Below, in pieces: positions 25,728 through 35,529 of a stretch of DNA of 64,000 bases; the first letter of the stretch is position 1; every line of letters starts with the position of its first letter. This stretch comes from Chitinophaga sp. HK235 (lineage in GTDB: Bacteria > Bacteroidota > Bacteroidia > Chitinophagales > Chitinophagaceae). The notes under the pieces were generated by a model, which did not search any database, had not been told where the DNA came from, and saw only the letters and a list, made by a program, of their open reading frames with translations. A program made the position numbers and the translations under genes. Location of the stretch: assembly GCF_018255755.1 (NCBI RefSeq), contig NZ_CP073766.1:7562501-7626500 (forward strand), in the 5' to 3' direction.

Positions 25728-25865
25728 GATTAATAATATTTAAAATATTGATAATCAGTTGTTTTTAAAATGTTTCGTATCTTTTTCCGTTTTGCGTAAA
25801 TGCTTTTCCCGATTCGCCTCGGCCAGGAACCTATCTTGGGTTTCCTTTGCAAAAAATTTACAGAG

Positions 25866-28265
25866 GTGAAGCATTTATACTTGATTATTGGTTTTGTTCT
25901 GATGAGTATTGTGGCGATGGCCCAGAATGGCGTTATTAAAGGCAAAATCAAGACTGCAGATGGAGAGCCGGCGGCTTTTGTGACAGTAGGACTCAAAGAC
26001 ACTAAAAGAGGAACAGTAACCAATGAAGATGGTACCTTCACTGTTAAAAATATTAAACCTGGTACTTATACCATCGTAATATCCTGCACCGGTTGCCAGA
26101 AAATCGAGCAAACGATCACCGTAGAAGCTGATAAAACAGCTGAGATGAACTTCGACTTACAGACTACTTCCAGCCAGCTGAATGAAGTAGTAGTAGATGG
26201 TAACCGCACCCGCACCATCAACCGCAGACCGGTATCCATCGGTAAACTGCCGGTACCGGTGATGGACCTGCCCCAGAGCGTGGCCATCATTGGTCATGAA
26301 GTACTGGAAGACCAGCAGGCACAACGTCTGAGTGATGTGGTGAAAAACGTAAATGGTATTTACATGGCCTCTCAGCGTGCCGGTACACAGGAAACATTTA
26401 ACGCCCGCGGTTATGGTTTCTCCAGCACCAATATGTTTAAAAACGGTACCCGTGTTAACTCCGGTGCCATGCCTGAAATGAGCTCCCTCGAGAGAGTGGA
26501 AATCCTCAAAGGCAGCGCGGCCATCCTGTATGGTAACGTAGCACCAGGTGCTGTAATGAACATGGTTACCAAACAACCTAAATTCAACTTCGGCGGTGAA
26601 GTGAATCTGAGAGCAGGCAGCTACGGCCTCCTGAAACCAGCATTCGACGTATATGGTCCTATCTCTTCCAAAATTGCATACCGTGTAAATGGTACCTTCG
26701 AAACAGCTGACAGCTACCGCGATCAGGTACATTCCAAAAGATATTATATTAATCCGTCCCTGTTGTTCAAACTCAGCGACCGCACCGAACTGCTGTTACA
26801 GGGTGATTACCTGAAACACGATTTTACTCCTGACTTCGGCCTGGGTTCTTATGCTGATACTATTATCAACAAAGCTCCCCGCAATACCTTCTACGGTGCA
26901 CCCTGGCAGTATGCACATACTCAGCAAAGCACTGCTTCTGCCAATATCAAACATAAATTCAATGAAAACTGGTCTATCAACGGTCTGATTTCCTACTCCA
27001 AATACGCACGTGATTACTACGCTATCGAAAGAATCCAGGCGTCTGCCAATGGCGACTGGAACCGTCCGCTGGGAAGAAACGCTACTAACGAAGATTATTA
27101 TGCTGCCCAGGTAGACCTGACCGGTAAATTCAAAACCGGAAGCGTAGAGCACACTGTGCTGGCTGGTGTAGATGCGGATCGTTACCTGACTGGTACTTAT
27201 GCCTATGGCCTTCCTACTATTAAGCCTAAAACAGCTGGTATCTATGATAGTATCAATATTTTTGATCCTGCTAAATATGTTCGTCGTACAGACCGTCCGG
27301 TAGATACCCTGCTGACTGTAAATAATGTCCCTATCAACAGAGTGGGTGCATATATCCAGGACCTGATCAGCATCTCCGAAAAACTGAAAGTACTGGCTGG
27401 TGTAAGAGTTTCTTACCTGCAGAGTGAATCACCAGTTCTTTACGATTTCATCAAAGGTGGCAGCAAGCCAGGTGCTTCCAGATACGACAATGCCGTGTCT
27501 CCCCGTTTGGGTATCGTATACAAACCGATTCCAACCACTGCTTTGTTTGCTAGTTACTCTACTTCCTTTACACCTAACACCGGCCAGGATATCTATGGAG
27601 AAAATCTTAAACCTTCTATTATCCAGCAGTATGAAGCAGGTGTGAAAAATGATTTCTTTAAAGGACTGTTATCTGTAAACCTGACAGCTTACCGCATCCG
27701 TAACAACAACTACGCACAAACAGCACCATCTAGACTGGATGGCACCACTAACACCGATACTAACGTTAAATCGCTGATCGGTGAAACGCTCAGCCAGGGC
27801 GTGGAACTGGATATCGCCGGTCATCCCTTGCCAGGTCTGGACGTAATTGCCGGTTACAGCTACAACAGCATGACCGTCGAAAATACACCTAAATCCAGAG
27901 GTTCCGTGATCGCTGGCCAACGACTCGTGGGTAACCCTAACCATACTGCCAACGCCAGCGCATTCTATACCTTCCAGCAGTCAGCCCTGAAAGGCCTGAA
28001 AGTAGGTGCTGGTTTCTATTATATTGGTCAGCGTTATGCGGGTTGGAACAATCAGTATGAACAGTCCCAGAAGTTTGACCGTATGATTTCCGTACCCGGA
28101 TATTCTACGCTCGACCTCAGCGCAGGCTACACTTTCAAACGTTTTGCTGTAATGGGTAAAGTATCCAACGTTACCAATACTTACAACTACTATATCCACG
28201 AAAACTACAGCATCAACCCAATACCACCTACCCAGTTTGTAGGTACCGTTTCATACAAATTCTAA
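25866..28265 (+). CDS. TonB-dependent siderophore-type receptor
   Basis: An outer-membrane receptor of about 799 residues. The preferred start is GTG at 25866, giving the signal peptide VKHLYLIIGFVLMSIVAMAQ (first residue Met); an ATG at 25800 would add 22 residues before it. A carboxypeptidase-like domain follows (GVIKGKIKTADGEPAAFVTV). The plug is siderophore-like: VMDLPQSVAIIGHEVLEDQQ, ARGYGFSSTNMFKNGTRVNS, LERVEILKGSAAILYGNVAP. The barrel ends VGTVSYKF. It probably imports a ferric siderophore or a similar chelate using TonB. No Fur-type regulator or siderophore genes are near. A strong terminator follows. Confidence 0.92.
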   Translation: MKHLYLIIGFVLMSIVAMAQNGVIKGKIKTADGEPAAFVTVGLKDTKRGTVTNEDGTFTVKNIKPGTYTIVISCTGCQKIEQTITVEADKTAEMNFDLQTTSSQLNEVVVDGNRTRTINRRPVSIGKLPVPVMDLPQSVAIIGHEVLEDQQAQRLSDVVKNVNGIYMASQRAGTQETFNARGYGFSSTNMFKNGTRVNSGAMPEMSSLERVEILKGSAAILYGNVAPGAVMNMVTKQPKFNFGGEVNLRAGSYGLLKPAFDVYGPISSKIAYRVNGTFETADSYRDQVHSKRYYINPSLLFKLSDRTELLLQGDYLKHDFTPDFGLGSYADTIINKAPRNTFYGAPWQYAHTQQSTASANIKHKFNENWSINGLISYSKYARDYYAIERIQASANGDWNRPLGRNATNEDYYAAQVDLTGKFKTGSVEHTVLAGVDADRYLTGTYAYGLPTIKPKTAGIYDSINIFDPAKYVRRTDRPVDTLLTVNNVPINRVGAYIQDLISISEKLKVLAGVRVSYLQSESPVLYDFIKGGSKPGASRYDNAVSPRLGIVYKPIPTTALFASYSTSFTPNTGQDIYGENLKPSIIQQYEAGVKNDFFKGLLSVNLTAYRIRNNNYAQTAPSRLDGTTNTDTNVKSLIGETLSQGVELDIAGHPLPGLDVIAGYSYNSMTVENTPKSRGSVIAGQRLVGNPNHTANASAFYTFQQSALKGLKVGAGFYYIGQRYAGWNNQYEQSQKFDRMISVPGYSTLDLSAGYTFKRFAVMGKVSNVTNTYNYYIHENYSINPIPPTQFVGTVSYKF

Positions 28266-28288
28266 GAGGATACAGTTTTATACAATGT

Positions 28289-28326
28289 GAAGGGCGTCTC
28301 CAACAGGAGACGCCCTTCGTCTTTTT
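28289..28326 (+). terminator. Rho-independent terminator
   Basis: GAAGGGCGTCTC and its exact complement flank a 6-nt loop, followed by CTTTTT. Confidence 0.9.
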
Positions 28327-28401
28327 GGGAACTTTTACCAGTAAAGCAAACTTTTTCAAGCAGGAACTGTTATGCTATTCTGACCGATAAATTATTTCCC
28401 C

Positions 28402-29076
28402 ATGATGCGTTCCCTCAAATATTGTAGTATAGCCTTATTGCTGTTGGCGGGCTGTAGGGCTCATCACCACAGAGATTCCTGCGAAAGCTCCATCCCCCTG
28501 AAAGTATCAGATGCGCTTCCGGAGATAGGTAAGTGGATGTACGAAAACGGTTCCCACGATGATAAGCCTGCACAGTGGCTGGGTTTTAAACTCAACAACA
28601 AAACCCTGTATGAACCGATTAATCTGATCATCGTTGATACACTCTCCACTTCGGAAAATGCCTCCCGCACGTTGATGGAAAAAAGGTTTGGCACTGCCGG
28701 ATTCAACGCCCGCCCCGGCCATACTGCGGCCTATAAAGGTAAAATGGACAACCGGGATTTTACTCAGCTGCCGGATACATCCACTAACAAGGCTTTTTCC
28801 AATTATCTCTGGACATTCACCAACGACCATGCGCGCCTGTTTGGGCCTTATCTCAAAGATGGCATCTACTTCTGGATAGGCGCCGCCAGCAGGGAGAGAG
28901 GGCTGTCTCATGAATACGTCACCTTTAAAGAGGCAGAAAAGGAATTCGAAGGTAAACTGGTGAAGTTTGCCGCTGTGAAAAGGCTAGGATGTTATAACCT
29001 CCATAACACACAAAACAATGAAACCGATACTACCGGTGACCATGACGGGTTTGCGGTGGTATTACAAATCCGGTAA
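28402..29076 (+). CDS. Hypothetical lipoprotein
   Basis: A 224-residue protein with a lipoprotein signal (IALLLLAGCRAHHHRDSC). The mature part contains IGKWMYENGSHDDKPAQWLG, YEPINLIIVDT, SRTLMEKRFGTAGFNARPGH and a GIYFWIGAASRERG segment. I do not recognise the family. The closely spaced downstream gene (ATG 2 bp after this stop) indicates an operon. Role unknown; an envelope location is likely. Confidence 0.6.
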   Translation: MMRSLKYCSIALLLLAGCRAHHHRDSCESSIPLKVSDALPEIGKWMYENGSHDDKPAQWLGFKLNNKTLYEPINLIIVDTLSTSENASRTLMEKRFGTAGFNARPGHTAAYKGKMDNRDFTQLPDTSTNKAFSNYLWTFTNDHARLFGPYLKDGIYFWIGAASRERGLSHEYVTFKEAEKEFEGKLVKFAAVKRLGCYNLHNTQNNETDTTGDHDGFAVVLQIR

Positions 29077-29077
29077 T

Positions 29078-29611
29078 ATGATATACACAATAAAACGGCT
29101 ACTGCTCCTTATGGGGCTGCTCGCGGGTTTTCTACCGTTGCTGGCGCAGGAGCATTCTATGTTGAAAGTAACGATTGAAGGTAAGGAACATACTTTTTAC
29201 AGAGATATCGTTGCAAGGCAACTGATTGCCCAGACCTTTGTTAATCCAAATGCCACACTGGGCTTTTTTACGGACCGGAGTGAAATCATTCCTTTTTATT
29301 TTAGTTGTGTGATCACTGATATTGCTTCCGGAAAAATTACGCTGGGAGATTATCCCGTGATGCGATTGGTGAATGATATGCCGGTGGCAGACAGCAGTAC
29401 AAGCAAGGCTGGTTTCCTGGCTATTAAAATCAATGATAAGGAACAGGCTAACCCTTTGGAATACACGTCAATACCTGGCGACAAAAATCTCATTACCATT
29501 CAGGAGATTACTGCCAGGGAAATAAAAGGGCTTTTTAATGCACAGATGCAATGTATCACGGATACTACCAAACAACTCTATGTAAGCGGATCATTCGTGA
29601 TTAAAAGATAG
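29078..29611 (+). CDS. Hypothetical exported protein
   Basis: About 177 residues from ATG 29078, chosen because it gives a signal peptide (IKRLLLLMGLLAGFLPLLAQ). The mature part is beta-rich (MLKVTIEGKEHTFYRDIVAR, TLGFFTDRSEIIPFYFSCVI). It shares an operon with the preceding lipoprotein gene and ends at a hairpin. No family is recognised. Confidence 0.6.
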   Translation: MIYTIKRLLLLMGLLAGFLPLLAQEHSMLKVTIEGKEHTFYRDIVARQLIAQTFVNPNATLGFFTDRSEIIPFYFSCVITDIASGKITLGDYPVMRLVNDMPVADSSTSKAGFLAIKINDKEQANPLEYTSIPGDKNLITIQEITAREIKGLFNAQMQCITDTTKQLYVSGSFVIKR

Positions 29612-29640
29612 GGTGCCTCAATTCATTGAGACACCCATTT
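29611..29640. terminator. Terminator hairpin between convergent genes
   Basis: GGGTGCCTCAAT pairs with ATTGAGACACCC, one mismatch, with a 2-nt loop and ATTTT after it. It can serve both flanking genes. Confidence 0.7.
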
Positions 29641-29657
29641 TCGTATAGCGATTTATG

Positions 29658-31145
29658 TTATGGCTGAGGAGCCGTAACGCCAGCGGCGCTGAGTGATTCG
29701 ATGGCCGCTTTGATATTGGGCAAAGGCCCGATATGGCCGCCGGTACCTTGAGGAGTGCCGGTATTGATCAGCAGGTTTCTCATAGCAAGTGGTGATAATA
29801 CGGTGCCCTTGTGGGCTTTGTACCATGACTGTACCGCAATCACGGCAGAAGCAACAATCGGCGTAGCAGAGGAGGTACCTGAAAAATCACTCGCATAGGT
29901 GGCGTTGGGCCCACCGTTATAAAGAGACCCATAACCGGCGCTGACAACAGTCCAGTCGCCCCAGCCCTGCAGATGCACGGTACTGCCATAGGTGGAGAAG
30001 CTGGCTTTATTACGTGATATTTTGGTGCCGGCGCCTACAATGATGGCGCGGTTATCTCCTCTGGCCCGGTAACTGTTATAATAAGCATCATCGAGGTTTT
30101 GATTGCCATTGCCAGCTGCGGCCACTACAATGATGCCAGAGTCAGTGGCGGCTTTGGTGATATCCCATACAGCCTGATTAAAATCAGCAGGAACATAATT
30201 ACCACCTGAACCGCCGGTCTGCATTTCATACAGGAACACATCGCCGCGGCGCAGTCTTGCCAGTCCGGTTGCAATACCGCCCGGTCTTCCAATCACACGT
30301 TCGGAGATAACGTAACAACTATCCGCTCCATATACCATACCGGTTACACCAAAGCCGTTATTCCTTCCTAACAGTATGCTGATTACTGCGGTGCCGTGGT
30401 CTTTATACTGATCATCCGGCGGCGGTAATACTTCCAGGGCTCTTGAGCCAACAAGGTCTTCATGATTTTTATTGTATCCCCATTCAATGTCGGCAATACG
30501 AACACCGGAGCCGGTAACACCGACAGACCAGGCATAGGTGGCGTTGATACCGCGCACATTAGGGTTGGTGGCGTCTACATCGTTTCTATAGTATTGCTGC
30601 GCGGAGAAATCGGGTGATACAGGAGGCGGGGGAGGAGTTACCGGCTCTATGGCTGCATATTCCACGATATCCAGTTTCTCAAATTCATCTGCGAGTTTTA
30701 ATACATCGGCAGGCTGCATGGTGGTGGCTTCCTTTACATAAAGCAGACCTCTGAAGGCGTAGCGGTTGAACTGTCCGGGTGTTGCTGCTGCCGCCAGACG
30801 GCCTTGTTTCATGGCTGCTTTTTCTTCTGGTGCAAAAGGAATCACCTGTTCATAGGTAAATGACTGAACATTGCCAGAGGTCCTTCCCCAGGTGCTGGCA
30901 GCAGATGGAGCAAGGGTTTCCGAAAATACAGGCTGGTTTTTTTCGACGGCCAGGATAGCAGCTGCTTTAAATTTTACGAGTAACCGGTATTGATCTGTTC
31001 CGGGTAGAAGATGGTTCTGACCTTTCAGACTGCCTGGGGGGTGAAGCTGATCAACAGGGTTACTGATGGTGGGTTCCTGGATTTTTTTGGTACATGCTGC
31101 AATGCTCAGACATAAAGCAATGATGAATAATAGGTGCTTTTTCAT
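29658..31145 (-). CDS. S8 family serine peptidase (subtilisin-like), lipoprotein
   Basis: A 495-residue secreted protease with a lipoprotein signal (IALCLSIAACTKK). After a propeptide-like region, the catalytic triad is visible: Asp219 in RIADIEWGYN, His250 in KDHGTAVISI and Ser425 in FSGTSSATPIVASA. VVAAAGNGNQNLDDAYYNSY carries the oxyanion Asn region. A proline run (VTPPPPPVSPDF) links propeptide and catalytic domain. It would cleave proteins at the cell surface or outside. It is a lone gene; there is no C-terminal sorting domain. Confidence 0.9.
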   Translation of the reverse strand: MKKHLLFIIALCLSIAACTKKIQEPTISNPVDQLHPPGSLKGQNHLLPGTDQYRLLVKFKAAAILAVEKNQPVFSETLAPSAASTWGRTSGNVQSFTYEQVIPFAPEEKAAMKQGRLAAAATPGQFNRYAFRGLLYVKEATTMQPADVLKLADEFEKLDIVEYAAIEPVTPPPPPVSPDFSAQQYYRNDVDATNPNVRGINATYAWSVGVTGSGVRIADIEWGYNKNHEDLVGSRALEVLPPPDDQYKDHGTAVISILLGRNNGFGVTGMVYGADSCYVISERVIGRPGGIATGLARLRRGDVFLYEMQTGGSGGNYVPADFNQAVWDITKAATDSGIIVVAAAGNGNQNLDDAYYNSYRARGDNRAIIVGAGTKISRNKASFSTYGSTVHLQGWGDWTVVSAGYGSLYNGGPNATYASDFSGTSSATPIVASAVIAVQSWYKAHKGTVLSPLAMRNLLINTGTPQGTGGHIGPLPNIKAAIESLSAAGVTAPQP

Positions 31146-31804
31146 TGTGGGTTTTTTATTGATTGATAAAGAATAGTGCTACGGATTTCCGACTGTCTGT
31201 TGGTGGCAGATCGCTTGCGTTTGTTCACTGTAAATAGTTGGGCACTTGGTTGGAAGTGCTGATAAGTATAATGCTGATGTATGATGATATCAGATCCTGC
31301 TACTGCTGGTGGTGGGTAACCGGGAAAAGATATGGAAATGACGGGTTTTAAAAAACAATCAGTAATGGGCTATAGGTACTATGCTCGACGGTTGATGGCG
31401 TGAATGTACGTAGTGACACTGCGGTGGGGCGGATGCTGAGAAAAAGAAGGGTGCCCGGAGCAGATGTATAGAGAGTTAACCCGGAATGAATTCTACTCCT
31501 TGTTATTTCGCAGTTGAATGACTTATATTAAAAAAGGCTTCCTGAAATTACACTGAAACGGAACACGACTTTTCTCGCAAAAAAACTTGTCCATTTTAGC
31601 TATATTGGAATAAACAACATAACGATATTGAATGAGGCATAATTGGAAATACCGATTGGAACCTCAGTATACATTGACTGTCTCTATCTACCACTGTTAC
31701 AACAATCGATTGCTGAAATGTTGCTTCCTGGCCTGGACGTAGTCCATTCTATTACGAACTCATAGCATGGAATTCTATTCTCCTACACATTAAAAAAAAC
31801 ATTT
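31146..31804. other. Non-coding stretch of about 660 bp
   Basis: It separates the divergent peptidase and terpene synthase genes and should carry both promoters. No gene, repeat array or clear structured RNA is seen. The right part is distinctly AT-rich, like the genes that follow. Confidence 0.5.
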
Positions 31805-32932
31805 ATGAAAAAAGATCTATCCCTGACAGCCCAGAGAATGGGTCAGATTCAGATGCAGTACCGTGAGCTGATCACCGCAGGTACCACATTTTCAATCGCT
31901 GATTTTCTGAATTTTGACAATTTTACCCTAAAGGAATACTGTCAAACACTAAACCCTCATCCTCAAAGTGAGACTATTATTAAGATTGCTCAACAGTACT
32001 GCGAGGAGCATGGTATCTGGATTGAACAGGCAAAGCATTATATCACTTGCGAGCTTTTTCTATATCCCGATGCGGAGTTTGACAGACTGGTATCGATGGT
32101 TGAAAACAATGCCATAGATTATTATCTAAATGATATTATTGGCCGGGATCTTTTCGGTCACCTAAATGCGGACAGGCAACATGAAGCAAGGGAGTTAATG
32201 AAAAGAATGTCAAGTGTAGACTGTAACTTATTACTACCGGATAATGCAACATCGGTTGAAAAGGCCAATATTGAAATCCTCAGGTTCATGAAGAATACCT
32301 CTCCATTTCCCTGGTTTGAAAAGTTCCTGCATCTTTATTGTTATCATATTGATGTTACTCATAAGGACGGTAACTCTGATGCACAGGGTTATATCCCATC
32401 TATAAACGAGTATATTGAACTACGTTGCCATACTTCCGGCATGCACCACATTGTAATGCTCATTGAGTATGCTGATGGTAACTTCCTGAATATGGACTGG
32501 TGCTCAGATTTAGGTATTGATAACTATTTACAAAGAGTAAACTTTTTAACTGCTGCTTTTGGATGTCTTTCAAATGACCTCTTTTCTTTTGAAAAGGAGG
32601 TTATTGATAATTCGACGGATGCCAATCTCTTAACGGTAGTTGCATTAAATAATCCAATGTTTACACTAACAGAGGTGATCGTTAAATCGGCAAAAATTGT
32701 CCAGGAAGTATTAATTGAATTATTGGATTTAATTAATAAAATTAAAAAGCGGGTGCATGATTCATCTGGGATTGATGAATTGAGAACGGATTCCCTGAAT
32801 AAATATCTGAAAGGTATTGAAAAGTGTTTACAGGCCAGTTGGCTGTGGCAGGTTTATACAAAAAGGTATAAACGCCCAGCTTCAATTTTTGAGGAAACCC
32901 AATTACCTGGATCAGTGGCTCAAGCTGTATAG
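31805..32932 (+). CDS. Class I terpene synthase
   Basis: A 375-residue terpene cyclase. The second metal motif is perfect: NDLFSFEKE at 257-265 (NDxxSxxxE form, N257, S261, E265). A candidate diphosphate-sensing Arg207 (IELRCHTSGMHHI) lies 50 residues upstream, near the expected spacing. PFPWFEKFLHLYCYH is also family-like. At the place of the aspartate-rich DDxxD motif the sequence is ENNAIDYYLNDIIGRD (Asp105, Asp110), so the adjacent Asp pair is missing. It would ionise a prenyl diphosphate and cyclise it in the cytoplasm; the product is unknown. No prenyltransferase or P450 is adjacent. It is convergent with a hybrid histidine kinase gene. Confidence 0.82.
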   Translation: MKKDLSLTAQRMGQIQMQYRELITAGTTFSIADFLNFDNFTLKEYCQTLNPHPQSETIIKIAQQYCEEHGIWIEQAKHYITCELFLYPDAEFDRLVSMVENNAIDYYLNDIIGRDLFGHLNADRQHEARELMKRMSSVDCNLLLPDNATSVEKANIEILRFMKNTSPFPWFEKFLHLYCYHIDVTHKDGNSDAQGYIPSINEYIELRCHTSGMHHIVMLIEYADGNFLNMDWCSDLGIDNYLQRVNFLTAAFGCLSNDLFSFEKEVIDNSTDANLLTVVALNNPMFTLTEVIVKSAKIVQEVLIELLDLINKIKKRVHDSSGIDELRTDSLNKYLKGIEKCLQASWLWQVYTKRYKRPASIFEETQLPGSVAQAV

Positions 32933-32959
32933 CAAATAAATACTTTTCAGAACTCGGAA

Positions 32960-34735
32960 CTATTTTTTAAGTTGATCGTCACAGTGGTGCTTTAAGTGCT
33001 GTGTTAATACTTTTGCAACATCCTTAACCACAATTGGTTTTGATAGAATAGCTGAAGCTCCGGCTGTTATAAAATTAACATGGTTTTCAGCGAAAGCATC
33101 TGCTGTGGCGATCACTACAGGTATATTCTTTGTTCTGTTATCTGATTTTAATTTCTTCAATGTCTCTATACCATTAAGTACCGGCATCGTACTATCGAGG
33201 ATGATTAAGTCCGGTAATTTTTTTTCTATCGCATCTAAAGCCTCTTGTCCATTTGAGGTAATTCTCACTTTGCAGCCGAGGCCTTCCAGTATCTTGGAAA
33301 AAAGCATGCAATTCATATCGTCATCATCTGCCATTACTATGTTATGCGGAAACTCAAAAATGTCCATGTCATCATCCTCATTCTCATCTTCAATATTTTC
33401 CTGTTTACCTACCACCAATGGTAATATTACAGAGAATGTCGTGTGTTCAGGCATTGGATTATTTACAGCAACCCTTCCATTCATTGATTCTGCAATATTC
33501 TTCACAAGTGTGAGTCCTAATCCGGTTCCTTCTGTTTGCCTATTACCTTTAGATGTTACGAATGGATCAAATATTTGAGCGATTTTTTCATTTGGAATAA
33601 TCTCTCCCTTACTGGTAACGTCAATTTGATATGTCTTCCCGTTCACAGCAACTTTCAAATATATCGTGCTGTATTTGTGTGAATATTTTATTGCATTCCC
33701 CATCAGATTATTAATTATCTCACTTATTTTTAACGGATCCCCAATGATTACTGAAGGCATATTTTCATCAACAATTAATTTTACCTGGATCCCTTTACCC
33801 CTGGCCAATAATTTATAAACAGCTATGAATTTTTCAAAAAATGAAGTTACCTGAAAATGAGAAAGAACAACGGGATCTATCTGGCCCGATTCAATCTTAG
33901 ACATGCTAAGAACATTGTTCACAATATTTTTTGCTTCATTGGATGAATTTCTGATAATATCTATTAGGTTTTCGATGTTTTTCAGCTCTTCGTTTGTAAG
34001 TGTTTCCTTTTTTATTAAATGAGAAGCTAAGATGATTTGATTAAGCGCATTTCTCAGTTCATGGCTGATCTGGTAAGTAAAAACTTTTATAAACTGATTG
34101 GCTCGTTTAAGCTCCGGGTAGTAGTCATTGGAATGTACATATGGCCTGCTAATCACCAAAATTAAAAATAATACACCAGCCAAAGCCATTGATTGGATAA
34201 TATAACCGGTATCTAATCCTAATGGCTGAAGCTCGATTGAGTTTAAATAGTAAATTGTTTGCAAGGCTATTAGGGTGAGAATTGCTGAAGCCAGGCAAAA
34301 TCTTCTAAGGGTTTTTTCTTTAAACAGCAGGTAAAGTATTGAAATTAGAAATACTACCATACATTGTAATTGTAGCAACCCTCCCAAAATGATACCGAAT
34401 GCTATTACAGCCAGGCATTGGGAAAAATAAATTACCAGACTCGCTGCCAAATGTTTTTTATAATGGTTTAAGGGAAGAACTGAAAGTGTAAGCAGGAAAT
34501 CAATGCCAGCTGTAATTACCATTACTACATTTTTGGTAATTACAAAGTAGATCGGGGCAATTATCATTACCATTAAAGCCACCGATGTGCCAATGGAGTT
34601 CGTAAGTTTTATTCTCTTTACTTTATCTTGATCATCGACACCAATGGTGCCAATGTGCAAAACAGTTGAGACAAAATCGACAATCTTTTTTTTAAAACCA
34701 ACAGAATTGCTTTGGGTGTTAAGTGTAACATTCAT
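32960..34735 (-). CDS. Membrane hybrid histidine kinase with receiver domain
   Basis: A 591-residue sensor kinase. Residues about 45-200 hold six or so membrane helices with no large outer loop. The HisKA motif is FTYQISHELRNALNQI (phosphorylated His). The ATPase domain shows NNLMGNAIKYSH, then VTSKGEIIPNEKIAQIFDPF and TEGTGLGLTLVKN. A C-terminal receiver has MADDDDMN, the phosphorylated Asp in LIILDSTMPVLNG and the Lys in AILSKPI. It lacks an Hpt domain, and a separate Hpt-like gene starts 275 bp away in the divergent direction. The two may form a phosphorelay. Signal and output are unknown. Confidence 0.92.
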   Translation of the reverse strand: MNVTLNTQSNSVGFKKKIVDFVSTVLHIGTIGVDDQDKVKRIKLTNSIGTSVALMVMIIAPIYFVITKNVVMVITAGIDFLLTLSVLPLNHYKKHLAASLVIYFSQCLAVIAFGIILGGLLQLQCMVVFLISILYLLFKEKTLRRFCLASAILTLIALQTIYYLNSIELQPLGLDTGYIIQSMALAGVLFLILVISRPYVHSNDYYPELKRANQFIKVFTYQISHELRNALNQIILASHLIKKETLTNEELKNIENLIDIIRNSSNEAKNIVNNVLSMSKIESGQIDPVVLSHFQVTSFFEKFIAVYKLLARGKGIQVKLIVDENMPSVIIGDPLKISEIINNLMGNAIKYSHKYSTIYLKVAVNGKTYQIDVTSKGEIIPNEKIAQIFDPFVTSKGNRQTEGTGLGLTLVKNIAESMNGRVAVNNPMPEHTTFSVILPLVVGKQENIEDENEDDDMDIFEFPHNIVMADDDDMNCMLFSKILEGLGCKVRITSNGQEALDAIEKKLPDLIILDSTMPVLNGIETLKKLKSDNRTKNIPVVIATADAFAENHVNFITAGASAILSKPIVVKDVAKVLTQHLKHHCDDQLKK

Positions 34736-35009
34736 GCTTGTAGGATTTTATTAAGGGTCAAAACTTTATGCTATTTTGAGTGAAACATCTGATACAGTGA
34801 CAGCGTGAAATTTCCTTGTAACCAATCTTCTTTTATGATATATTGGTTTATAATACTATGTGTTCGTTGTAGGCTTCGTTAATTTAGTATTATTTCGCGA
34901 AAGATAGTGATATTCTGTATGGCAATTGTGAATTAAATGTTAACGACTTTTGGCTCCTGAAACGTCGTTTTGCTAATATTTTACTACCAACCTAAAAAAA
35001 CAACCTAGT

Positions 35010-35411
35010 ATGAATGAAGCTATCAACCAATCTGGATTTGAGTTTGATAAAAGGCTCGATTCCTCACTTTATATAACATTTGAGAAGAACGAGTCCTATG
35101 CCATTGATATTTTCGAGTATTATGTTACTTCCATACAAATGAAATTAGCAGACCTGGAAGATGCTATTTTGAACAGGGATGTTGATAGAGTTGATCTTTT
35201 GAGTCATGCACACATTTCTACCTATAATTATGTTGGACTTTCTTTTATTGCGGAAATTATGAGAGAAATGAGACACCGTGCAAATATTGATGACTGGAGC
35301 CAGGTTGAGTATCTCATGGAACAAGCACGAATCCACACCGAAAGTGTTTCGCCCATTATTAATGAAGAGCTGGAAAGGCTGCGGCTTTATTGTAGAAAGA
35401 AGCTGCTATGA
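35010..35411 (+). CDS. Hpt-like phosphotransfer protein
   Basis: A 133-residue helical protein resembling histidine phosphotransfer domains. It has DLEDAILNRDVDRVDLLSHA followed by HISTYNYVGL. His68 is the probable phosphorylated residue, with the family's small residue and Gly further on (VGL). The usual Lys two to three positions after His is Ser or Thr here. It starts 275 bp from the divergent hybrid kinase gene, which has a receiver but no Hpt, so they are probable partners. A strong terminator follows. Confidence 0.65.
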   Translation: MNEAINQSGFEFDKRLDSSLYITFEKNESYAIDIFEYYVTSIQMKLADLEDAILNRDVDRVDLLSHAHISTYNYVGLSFIAEIMREMRHRANIDDWSQVEYLMEQARIHTESVSPIINEELERLRLYCRKKLL

Positions 35412-35442
35412 TAGTTAGGCAAATGAGAAAATAATTTACGAA

Positions 35443-35482
35443 AAAAAACGCAGTAATAGTAGAAACTATTACTGCGTTTTTT
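35443..35482 (+). terminator. Rho-independent terminator, bidirectional
   Basis: AAAAAACGCAGTAATAG and its exact complement, with a 6-nt loop and a T6 run. It separates the Hpt-like gene from the convergent outer-membrane gene. Confidence 0.92.
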
Positions 35483-35529
35483 GGATTATGTATTTGTTGA
35501 TAATTGAGGTACCCCCATTTCTTTCGCAT

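Noticed and set aside
25582..25799. A cobalamin riboswitch before the TonB receptor
   Set aside because: The region folds, but no sequence resembling the conserved B12 box or core was found.
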